Assembly (NCBI RefSeq): GCF_030035675.1
Contig: NC_084480.1
Coordinates: forward strand, 130,336,738 to 130,400,737
DNA length: 64,000 bases
Origin: Rhineura floridana
Lineage: Eukaryota; Chordata; Lepidosauria; Squamata; Rhineuridae
Reading direction: 5' to 3'
A model generated the notes under the pieces. That model worked only from the letters and a program-made list of their open reading frames with translations. It was not told where the DNA came from and ran no database searches. Shown here in pieces: positions 25,801 through 37,800 of this stretch; the stretch's first letter is position 1; the number at the start of each line of letters is the position of its first letter. A program made the translations under genes and the position numbers.

Positions 25801-28800
25801 TGACATCCCATTACAATTCAAGACGTCGGTCTCGATAGCCAGCAAATATTATATGCTGGAACAGCCTATCATGGACCAGCTGAAAGTCCCACTCATAGAC
25901 ACGCCCATCGTCAACTTGCTGAATTCATCTTTGAATCCGAAGGACTCAGATGCGCACCTAACGATACTACTGAGCGCAAAATGGACCAGGGGTTTAGAAG
26001 GGTGCATGAGGCTAGTGCACTCTCAATCAGGGCAGCGGCAGCATCCTTGGTGTTTGCTCGAGCCGCCCTCCTCTGGTTGGAGGACCTGCTGGATGGCCCA
26101 CAGCAAGATACAGCCCGGATAAGCAAGTCTCTGCTGAAGGTCTCTCGGGCAGTTACCTTCATGGCAGATGCATCCATGGATGCCATGCAGTTTGCAGCAA
26201 GGTCACTGGCGGCAGGGGTCTTCACGCGAAGAACCCTTTGGCTGCGGCATTGGGAGGCAGACCCTACAGCCCGTTCAAATCTTGCCTCAGAGCCCTATGT
26301 GGGAGGCAAGTTATTTGGGGACGACGCCCTAGCTAATGTCTTGGAAACTATGGAAAAGAAAAAGTCAATGCCGTCCTCCAGGAAAAGGGATGACAGAAAG
26401 TCTTTTCATCGCTCATTCCACCCATATCACTTGTCTCAGTCTTTTTGAGGCTCACGACCATATGGAAGGCTGAAGGACGCCCACTCCAGCCATCCCTTCT
26501 GGAACAGACAACGCAACCAGCCTAAGTCTCAACAACACTTTCCCAGTTGATTGGGATTTGGGTCCCAGTCACGGGGAAATAAACATCAATTCTGACGCCT
26601 CCACCTCGCCAGTGGGGGGTCATCTCCAACGTTTTGCTGGTGGAAGGACACATCTTCAGATCAATGGGTCCTTCGCACCCTTTGGTACAGCCTACGGTTG
26701 GAGTTCACTTCCACCCTTCCGGCGAGATTCATTCCATCCCGTCTCTCTGTTTTTCCACTCAAGAGGGAAAGAGTTTTGCAGACGGTCTCCCATCTCATAC
26801 AAATGGCAGCTATAGAGAAAATCCCGGTAGGGGAGAGATTTTTGGGAAATTACTCTCTGTTCTTCACTGTTGTGAAAAAATGGATCGTTCAGACCAGTAC
26901 TAGACCTCAAGGGTCTAAACAGTTTCTTAAGATACCGCAAGTTTCGCATGGACACCTTACTGTCAATCAAGGAGGCCCTAAGGAAGGGGGACTTTCTCTT
27001 ATCTATTGACCTAAAGGAGACCTACCTTCATGTTCCAATCTTCCCACCTCGCAGATGATACCTTCAGTTTGCCGTGGGACAAGACTATTATCAATTCAGG
27101 GCTATGCCTTTTGGCCTGTCGTCTGCCCCCAGGGCATTCACGAAGATCGTGGTTGCCTTGGTGGCACATCTCAGGACACTGGGAACTCATCTCTTCCCTT
27201 ACTTGGCCGACTTTCTGATCTGCTCCCCATCATTGCACAAGGCCTGGGAGGACCTCCATGTCACCTTGGCCTGTCTAAAGGACCACGACTTCCTGATCCA
27301 TGAATCCAAGAGTCATCTGTTTCCGTCTCAGTGCATAATACATCTGGGAGTGATGATAGACTCACAGAAGGGCCTCTTAACGTTGTCCCAAGAAAGAGTC
27401 AACAAGATTTGCAAATCAGTATTGGGTATCCTATCCTCCAACTCAGCAGATCTAATGGAATTAGCAATGCTTCTAGGTTTGATGGTTTCCACATTCCAAA
27501 CTACACCATGGGCACGTCATCATTCCCACACACTTCAGTGGGAGCTCCTTCCCTTCCAAAGCGACATAGCATCCAGACACCACCACAGAGTAGCTCTATC
27601 ACCACGGGTTTGGCAGTCGCTGTTCTGGTGGACTCATGAACCCAACCTGTTAAGAGGCGTTCTATTCCAGGATCCCCCTCAGACCCTGATCACATCAGAT
27701 GCCAGCCTATCAGGGTGGGGAGCCATCTGCGACAGTCAGGTGATTCAGGGCACATGGTCTTCACAGGAATCCATACTGCCGATCAATCTTCTTGAGCTTC
27801 GAGCAATCTGTCTGGCCCTCAGACACTTCGCGGAGGGCAGACGGTTAGGAGCAGTGCTCATCAGAACAGACAACGTGATGGCCAAATCTTATTTAAACCG
27901 TCAAGGGAGCACACACTCCCACCTTCTCCAGAGGGGAGCCTTTCTCCTCTTCCACTGGGCGGAGAGGAATGTGAACTCTATAGCGACAGAATATCTCAAG
28001 GGGGAGGACAACAGCCAAGCAGACTGGCTCAGTCAAGAGAAAATGAATCAGGGAGACTGGATGCTTCACCCAGAGGTATTTCATCAAATAGTGGCACATT
28101 TCAGCCAAATTCAAGTGGACCTGTTTGCCACCAGCCGCAATCGACAGGTGAAGAGGTTCTTCTCCAGGCATGCAACGCCAGACGCGGAGGGGATAGATGC
28201 CTTAACATCCCAGTGGCCTCCAGGCAGGCTGTATGCCTTCCCTCCACTTCCAATTATTCCCAGGGTGATCAAAAAACTTCATGTTGAGAGGACAGCAGTT
28301 CTACTAGTTGCTCCCAGGTGGCCAAGGAGACCTTGGTTTCCAGATCTCCTCGAACTGTCGGTGGAACCCCCATGGAAAATTCCACTGAGGACCTGCTCTC
28401 TCAAGGGCAGCTTCTTCATCCAGACCCAGAGTGGTTGGCACTTCATGTATGGAATTTGAACGGAAGCGACTCTTAAAGAAAGGCATCTCCCCACAAGTAC
28501 TGGAAACCATGATGGCTTCTAGACGCCCATCCACAATCAGAATATATGAAGGCCTTCTTATCCTGGTCATGGAAGAAAGGAGTTCTTCCTTAGAAAGCAG
28601 GAGTCAACGAGATTTTATCTTTCCTACAAGATGGCTTATCATTGGTTCTCAGACCTAACACCCTGAGGCGCCAGGTTTCAGCCTTATTGTCAATACTCTC
28701 CAGATCTCCAGACAATCCGCTTGGATCTCATCCTTTCATCAAACGTTTCCTCAGGGGAGCAACGATAACAGCACCACCTACTGTTCATCGCTACCCAACA

Positions 28801-31800
28801 TGGGATCTGCACAAAGTGTTCATAGGCCTTCAAAGACCTCCATTTGAACCTTTGAGTCAAGTTTCTCTCCATCTGCTATCCTTTAAGATATTGTTTCTTG
28901 TGGCCATTACTTTGGCCCGTAGAGTGTCTGAGCTGAATGCCCTATCTGTCCATAAAAATTTCTGTGTGTTTCATAAAGATAGTCCTACGCACAGTCCCTT
29001 CCTTTCGTCCCAAAGTACTTTCTGCCTTCCATTGCCAACAGGAGCTAGTATTGCCATCCTTCTGTCCTAATCCTGTCCATCCTTCAGAGAAGGCCTGGCA
29101 CTCTCTGGATGTGAGGAGAGCCCTTAAAGTTTATATTTCCAAGACAAAGGCAATTCGGAAAACAGATAATTTATTTGTCTCCTTTCACCCAGCATCTCTA
29201 GGGAATAGGGTATCCACTTCTACACTAGCCAGGTGGATTAAGGCATGCATTTCTTCGGCATATGCCTCTCTAAGACTATCCCGGCTCACTCCACTAGAGC
29301 GGTGGCCACATCAGCGGCCTTTTCTCACAACGCCCCTCTAATAGAGATTTGTAGGGCAGTCACATGGGCCATGCCCAATAACTTCATTAAGCATTACAAA
29401 ATAGATGCATATGCATCGGCTGAGGCAGCCTTTGGGAGGAGAGTGCTACAGCATGTCCTCTCAGACCAATAGTAATGGCAGCCCAGTGATTTTCCCACCC
29501 TACATGGGTCAGCTTTGGTATGTCCCACCTGATATCATCTTTTACATGCACAGGAGAAGAGACATTTGGTCTTACTGTGAAATCGGTCTTCTCTGTGCAT
29601 GTCAAAAGATGATATCAGGGCCGCTCCCTAGGGGGGGCTGGGCTACCATTATAAGCACTAGTAGGCCTTTGGCAGAGAGTGTATGAGTACTGTTGTATTG
29701 TCTCTGTCAGTGTTGCTATCCTGTCTTACTCGTTTATGGGCTTGTCATTGAAAACTGAGGCAGGAACAGACACAGACCAGGAATGGACCTTCGAAAAAAA
29801 CTTCAACAGTGTTCTTTTGCCTTCAACCACTAGGTGGAGCTAGCTACCCACCTGATATCATCCTTTGACATGCACAGAGAAGACCAATTTCACGGTAAGA
29901 CCAAACGTCTCATCTAACTTTCCTGTAGCTCTCGGTTCACGGAAATTAAATATTTTGTTATATGCTGACGACATGGTCCTTTTGTCCCAGACCCAGTTTA
30001 GTATGAGGAGACTACTGAAAATGTTTGGGGACATCTATGCCAAGACCAGAGTTAGGGTTTTGGGCAAACGTCCAGCTAAACACAAATGGTTTCTAGATGG
30101 TCATCTATTAGAACAGGCCTACAGATTTAATTATCTGGGGGTCTGCTTTGCATATAATGGGTCATGAAATAATCACTGGCAGGCCAATAAGTTAAAAGCT
30201 CAAAGCTCAATGCAGTCTGTGTTGTAATTTGCAAAAGTCATGGGTGGGAGCCTGTTATACCAGCCTTAAGAGTTTATATTGCCAAAGTTATCCCACAGAT
30301 GCTATACAGGGCAGAATTCGGGGGTATTCCCGAACCAGATCAACTGGAATCTGTCCCAAACAGTTTTATACGTATTTTATTGGGTCTTCCACCAGGAACG
30401 CCTGCAGCCTATCTTCGAGCAGAAGTGGGCGCAATGCCAATTGTATTTTTTATTCTTAGGGCCATTTTTTATCACCTTATAAAATTGAATTACTCTTCAA
30501 ATGAACTGGTCAAATTGTGTATAACAGAGCAGCTACATTTACCTATTCAAAATACTTGGCTAGCTAACGGCAAATTATTGCTACGGAAATATGGCCTTGA
30601 TCTATTCTAGAGTCACTTAATGCTGCAGGAATTCTGTCCAGCCAATGTAATATCAAAAGGCATCTTCAAGATTTCTTTGCAAAGAAGGATATGGATGCTA
30701 TTAGTTTATCTAGATTCTCCATTACCTTTCCCCTTATTAAAGAGCATCATGAGGAAGAGAAATATCTGTCTGAATTAAATCCGCCTTTTCTCTGCAAGGC
30801 GTTTACCGCCTTGCGCTGTCAGACAGTGAAAACCAACTTCCTTGAAGGAAGATACAAGAGAATCCCTAGAGATCAGCACATCTGTATTTGCGGTGGCCAT
30901 AAGGTAGAGGACACCATCCACTATATGTTACACTGTAAACTGTATGAGACATTAAGGAAGAAATACTTAGAGAAATTTCTAGTGGCAATTTCCTCCTCCT
31001 CTAGTGATATAGAGAAGATCAAATATTTGTTGACCAGCCCAGATAGATCTGTAATGGTCAAACTTGCCTTGAGATCTGAGTTTTAGTTTTAAATGTTGTT
31101 ATATGTGTTATAACTTTTGTTACAGTTTTAGATACCACTGTTAAAGGTTTTAGATACTGCCTCTGTATATTAGTGTTTTATCTGGCTAAAACCTGTATTT
31201 GGTTGCCTGCAATAAACTGATGACATTGAGGTCATAATGTTCATGCGTAGTGCTAGATTCTAGCTTGGAGGTGTGGGATGATCTTTCTCTCATACAATAT
31301 ATACACATACACGTATAGATAAAACTTTTTCCCTCTCAGCTAAATTGCCAGAGCTGAATGCAGTTTCTCAAGATGAATACAATGAAAATCCCAAATTGGA
31401 AGACGTCACTTTTATACTGGAAGAAGAATACCGCATCAACCCACAAACCCGCACTATTCTATTTGTTAAGACGAGAGCGCTGGTAGCTGTAAGAGAATAT
31501 CTCTTAATAGTCTTGTGTGTGTGGCTTCTGTTCTGTTTGAGTTAAAATGTAAATAGATAATATTGGCTTCTTAGCCAATAACTTACAAAAATAATTTATC
31601 TATACAAAAAAATAATTTAAAAATTCAACATAAAACATACAGTTCTAAAATAAAATAGTTGTCCTCCCCAGTTTTAACCGACCAATATAGTTATGGATTA
31701 AGTATCTGCATTTCTCAATTGAAAGTATGACACTGACCACATTCACATGGCACACTAGTTTAATGTGACATGAAGGAGTCATAGCGAGCCTTGTGTAGAT

Positions 31801-34800
31801 GAGCTTCCCCCTCTTCTGTGGATGGGATGAGCCGTTTGGAAACTTCCAGTTCTGATTAAGCACAGCTTTCTATGTCATTTCTATGGTTAAATAAACAGGC
31901 TTCAGTAACTATGGTTTGAAAGAAGGTTATTTGAAACTAACAGTAGTTAACATGTTTGTTGGTTTGGATGACACAGCAAACTGTGGTTAGCCAAAAGTTG
32001 AAGCAAAAGCTTCCAAACTCTTACTCCTATCTATGCTACAGGAGAGGAGGGGGAAGAACTCATCCAGGCTCATTCCTGCTTGTGCACATCACACTAAACT
32101 ATGGTTTAGCGTGATGCAGCCTGAGTGTCAAAAACATTGGGTTATTATACGGTGTCCTCAAGCCATCTGGAAGATCTATGTTTCAAAGCATATCTTCATT
32201 TTAGTCCCATAATAGATTTCCTGTAATGTGTATTCAGTGCTCTTCATTTGTTAAGATGGTTGACTGGTTAGTGACTAGGGAGGAATGCTGCAGTTTCTTG
32301 CAGAATGCTTGCCCAAAGTCATTGAGCATCTCTGAGCAGTTATATGGGGAGTGTGGCCCAAAGTCCGTAGATTCAGATCTTGGGCAGAATTTAGCTGAAA
32401 TAAATCTTGGGCAAAGTTTGAAACCAAGCATGCTAACCACCCCAGATCCCCAAGCGTTCGGCATGTGGTGAAAAGAGTAGGATGAAACTCGGAGCTCTGT
32501 TGTCAAAAAATTCTGAGGCCAAATGAATTTTGCAGGCACTGAAGAACTGGATAGAGGAAAGCCCCCGCCTTCGACACCTAAAGCCAGATGTACTGATGGG
32601 CCGTGGCAAAAGAAATCAGAAAACAGGTGAGGGAGTGTAGAAAACAGGTGAGGGAATGTAGAAGAGGGGGTGTTAATTATGAACATCATACTGTCTAGAA
32701 TTTGCAGGGCAACAAATGTGCACTGCTTTTAACAGTTATACAAATTGAACTACTTTACATGATTTCTGTCAAGAGAGGTTCTAAGGGTATATGCTAGTGG
32801 TACTCAAACTTTTTCTTCTCATGGACCACTTGAAAATTGCTGATAGTCTTGACTTACTGCTTAGAATCATAGAATAGTAGAGTTGGAAGGGGCCTATAAG
32901 GCCATCAAGTCCAACCCGCTGCTCGTGCGGGAATCCAAATTAAAACATACCCGACAGGTGCCTGTCCAGCTGCCTCTTGAATACCTGCAGTGTCGGAGAG
33001 CCCACCAACTCCCTAGGCCATTGGTTCCATTGTTGTACCACTCTAACAGGAATTATTTCCTGATATTCAGCTGAAATCTGGCTTCCTCTAACTTGAGCCC
33101 ATTATTCCATGTCCTGCACTGTGAGATGATCAAGAAGAGATCCTGGCCCTCCTTTGTGTGGCAACCTTTCAAGAACTTGAAGAGGGCTATCATATTGCCC
33201 CTCAGTCTTCTCTTCTCAAGGCCAAACATGCCCAGTTATTTCAGTCTGTCCTCAAAGGGCTTTGTTTCCAGTCCCTTGATCATCTTTGTTGCCCTCCTTT
33301 GAACCTGTTCCAGTTTGTCTGCATCCTTCTTAAAGTGCGATGTCCAGAACTGGGCACAGTACTCAAGGTGAGGCCTTACCAGTGCCGAATAGAGTGGAAC
33401 TAGTTCTTCATGCAATTTGGAAACTATACTTCTATTAATGCAGCCTAAAATAGCATTTGCCTTTTTTGCAGCCACATCACACTGATGACTCGTATTCAGC
33501 TTGTGATCAACAACAATCCCAAGATCCTTCTCGCATGTAGTATTGCTGAGCCAAATATCCCCCATTTTATAACTGTGCACTTGGTTTCTGTTTCCTAAGT
33601 GTAGAACTTTGCACATATCCCTGTTAAATTTCATTCTGTTGTTTTCAGCCCAATGCTCCAGCCTATCAAGATCCCTTTGAATGTTGTTTGTCTTCCAGGG
33701 AATTAGCTATTCCTCTCAGTTTTGTATCATCTGCAAATTTGATAAGCATTACCTGCACCTCATCTAAGTCATTAATAAAAATGTTGAAGAGCCCTGAGCC
33801 CTGTGGTACCCCGCTTGTTACCTTCTTCCAGTTTGAGAAGGAACCATTGATAAGCACTTGTTGGATGATTTTTCTGCCTGTTGTAGCAATTGTAATGCAC
33901 TCTGCTAGATATTGGTGACTTGTTTGTTTCAGCGGGCATACAAGTCTCCTAGATAATTTTAGTTTACAGTGTATAGATGTAGGTTGGTGGATTATAATTG
34001 TTTTATATGTTAAAACTGTATTATATGTTGTATTTTTAATTATGTACGCCGCCTAGAGTGGCCGTTCATTCGGCCAGATAGGCGGCCTAAAAATAAAATT
34101 GTATTTATTATTATTTATTATTGTACTTGTATTCTTCTTAATTCTTTTATTTCTTATCTTGTATTTCAATTTGCATTCCATAGAATTAAAATTGTAATAC
34201 AATAAAATACAATATAAGTAATAAAATACAATTCAAAATCAGTATATTTAATATGGACATGCCATGGAACCCCCAAATGAAGCTTGTGGACCACTGGTGG
34301 TCCATGGACCACAGTTTGGGAGCCCCTAGTGTATTCATAATCATGATATCTCAAGCCTAACTTTTAAGGAACCTCATAGGTGTGATTGTAAAATGTTTGA
34401 AAATGTGTAAATTATATTGGCTGGATTATATTGGTCTGAAAACAGACAGCATTTTCCAGTGGTTGAGATTTTGTTTTGTATTTTCTAGCTCTTACTTATG
34501 ACTTAAAAATTTTGTTTCCCGTGACCCACTGCTCCAACAGTCCACCAACCTGCTAAAAATCCCATCTAAGATTCACCAAGAATAAACTGAAAAACAGACT
34601 GCATGCATATGTTTAACTTGCATCCATTCTTTTGAAAATAGAATTTCAGCTCTTATGAGCCATGAGTGTGTTTGGGAGAATGCATACACAAGCCCCACCC
34701 CCATCACATGTCCTGGCTCCACTGCGCAGATAAGTATATATTTGCAGTTTTAGTGGCTAAAATCTTGCATTTCTAGCTGCAAATATATGCTTGAGAGTGT

Positions 34801-37800
34801 CTGCACAATGGAAGAGCCAGTGTGGTTAGCCTGTTGGACTAAGACCTGGGAAGCCTGGATTCAAATCCCCACTCAGTCATAAAGCTCATTGGGTGACCTG
34901 TCTTTCACTGTCACTGTCTTTCAGCCTAACCTAGCTCACAGGGTTGTTGTGACAATGAAATGGGGAGAAGGAAACCACATATGTCACCTTGAGCTCCTTG
35001 GAGAGAAGGTGGGATACAAATGCATCAATAAATAAAATTAAAAATGGACCTGAGATTCTCAACCAGTTAGATGCTTCCACTGTCTTGTTCTGTGCTTTTT
35101 TTCAGTGTTCCTGCAATATACCCAGAGTGAACAGTAATGCCTTTGTTAGGGAAAATGCCTGCTTTAATAGTTTTTATTCTATTGATAAGCAAATTTTTCT
35201 GGGTCAACTCATTTTTCTTTCTTTCTTAGGTATGATGCTCCCAAATCAAAAGGGTGTCTTAGACTCCTTCAAAACCAATGGGGACAGCAAGATGCTTATA
35301 GCGACGTCAGTTGCCGATGAAGGGATTGATATTGCTCAGTGCAACCTTGTCCTGCTGTATGAATATACGGGCAATGTCATCAAAATGATACAAGTCAGGG
35401 GTAGGTTGGCAAGCCTCTTCCCTGAGAACATGGTGCAGGTGTTCAGTTGTAATGCCCATAAATCATGCTGTTAACAGCCTGGAGTAAGCTTATGTTATGC
35501 TGCCAAATGTGCGGTTGTGCAATTTGTAGTAGGTTATGTGAGTCTGGAAATGGGCATTCTGCTTATACCTAATGCTTTCTTCACTGAATGAAAACGAGTT
35601 TACGGCAGGGCTATCTACTGCATTCGACTGAGTCTCGAACCAAATTGGGCTGATTCAGGGAAATCCGGGCATTGTGGTCGAGTTGAGACAGTCCCGGATG
35701 GCTGCGGGTCACGTTGGGCAGCCCGGAGCAATCCAGGACTGTCGTGGGTGCAGCGTCGGAAGAAAAGGCAGGCTTGGCCAGAAAGAAGGAGGAACAGTGA
35801 AAAGGAGGGGCCACTCAGGTGCCTGTGTCTTCATGGGAGGTGGGGGTGGGTGAATGCCTTTCCTGCCCTGATCTCTCCTCATTCCTGCCAGGCCTCTCCT
35901 TACTGCACTGCACAGCACTGCACAGGATGGAATCCTTCAACTTACCAGCTGGTAAGCAAAAGGATTCCATCCTGTGTGGTGCCAGTTGCTACTCCTTCGC
36001 AAGCAACAAGCAGGGAAGCTGCTCATGAACACAAAGCTCTCAGACCACCACTCCCGGTCTGGTCCCGGCACGGATCTCTCTCAATCCCACTACTAGGCAT
36101 CGCTGCCTGACACACGGTAAAGCAATGCTGCCCTGAGTCTGAGCCTTAGTCTCCTTCTTTAACAGCTTGCTATTGTCTTAAGTTGATTAAGGCCACAACC
36201 CCCCTGTATCTTTCTGACGTTAAAGACTACAGCCCTGGGTTGCCTTTGGATACCTGCTGCTGATACGCTATCCGTTCACTGCTGTCACTATACGTACTGT
36301 TTCCAGCTTTGGTTTCTGCTCTGCCTACCCTTCCCTTCTGTATATATCCAGCCAAGAATCAGGTGTGTTTTTAAGCCAAAGGAATTTATTAGTTAACACA
36401 GGGAATAAAGATTACTTTAGGTTCAGTAGATATCTGTGTGGTTACATTTAAATGGTTTCCAACATGTTATAACTTCTCTTATATAAATACCTTAGTCCTA
36501 AAAACCTGCCTCACTAACCGCCTAATACAGATACACCCCTCACCCTCTTTGACTCAAAACCCCCAGAACCAAATTCTCTCCACACCGTCATTCTCACATA
36601 TATACCTTCAACCACCCAGATGCTCAGCTAATTCCACAACATTCCATCACATGTATTCCCCCCTCCCAATTCTCTCTACTTACCATATTTACACTACAAA
36701 ACCCACACTTGCCATAAATACAGTACAAATATAACAGGGGCATCACAGAAGCATCTTGCAGGATCGAGCTCATCTGCTCTCAGTCTGGAGCAGGGGGGAG
36801 ATGCAGCATCTCTTGCTTCCCTTTTCCTCCTCCTGTCCATGTGTTAAAAATGGGTTTACAAAATCTTTAGCCCTGCCCCTGAATTGCTTTGGGGATGGAT
36901 CCGGAGTGGATTGCCCCAATCCAAGGGCCTGTGCACACCCTTAGTTTATGGAGCCCTACCACAGTTGTCATTTTTCTTAATATTTATTATGTGCTTAAAC
37001 AAAGTAACACAGCAGAGTTACGTCAGTCCTCCAGATGGTGCTGGACTTCAACTTACAGCATCCCTAGCCATTAGCAATGCTGGCGCTAGGGCTGATGGGA
37101 GCTGGAGTTCTCAAAATTTGGCCAAGCTCCCAGGTATATAATATAAACAAGATAAGGCTGACAGCCCATATATGGCTTTTCCTGCTCCAGTTCCTTTTAT
37201 GGTTTTTCTTGCTCACTGATACCTGTAATGCTGTGTATCTGCATATCTGTGTGAATTTAGAGATGGCCTGACTGATAAGTGTGAGAACTTCCCAGGGTAC
37301 TATGTCATGTAATTTGTTCTTCATTTATCCTATAAAACGTTTGTTAAGACACCTAATTTACCAGTCCTTTGGACATGGTCTCACATCTGACAAGTGCTGC
37401 TGGAAAGTTCAAGGATTGCTTTGCCTTGGGACTTAGTTGGTGAGCTTTATTCATTTTTTTCCAGCTTTGGATCCTTCGATTTTACAGGATGTCTGGACTA
37501 CATGACTATACCATTATATAACAGTATGCTTTAAAGCTTGAATAATGCTAACAAATGTTTAACAGAACAGGCTTTATGTAACAGCTTGACATACTCTTGT
37601 TATATTGCTTTACCTGGAGAATTTGTTTGCTCACTAGAGCTAGGAGTGTATGTTTCCTATGTAGCTAAGAAGTGTGTATGAAATAGACATTGTTAATTAT
37701 TCCACTGTGAAAGTCCCATTATTTTGCTGGTATTCCTAATCCTAAGAGAATCTTTGGTGGGATTTTCCTCTTTTGATCTGCCCCTGTGGATGTTGCCAAC

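Larger units (their letters stand above)
23755..29912 (+). mobile_element. DIRS retrotransposon, nearly full length, broken
   Basis: Tyrosine-recombinase retrotransposon of the DIRS family, about 6.2 kb, sense to RIGI. Parts: inverted terminal repeats of about 105 bases just inside both ends; a gag-like region (about 24.6-26.4 kb); reverse transcriptase and RNase H (about 26.5-28.4 kb); tyrosine recombinase (about 28.4-29.5 kb); and an internal complementary region (about 29.53-29.64 kb) that joins copies of both outer ends. It looks complete in layout but has a handful of breaks and one hAT insertion, so it is a fossil, of moderate age judged by its still closely matching inverted repeats. 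It interrupts a LINE. Confidence 0.9.
32795..34329 (-). mobile_element. hAT-type element (family C), copy 3, split by LINEs
   Basis: Left end tagtggtactcaaac; right end ggtccatggaccacagtttggg. The two halves are separated by a CR1 copy and an L2-like 3' end. It matches the reverse of 12244-12565. Confidence 0.6.

Noticed and set aside
35748-36110. 120-codon plus-strand open frame in a CpG-rich patch, possible exon or promoter
   Set aside because: No splice context, no known domain, overlaps the palindrome and the LTR-type fossil; RIG-I exons 15 and 16 join directly in frame.
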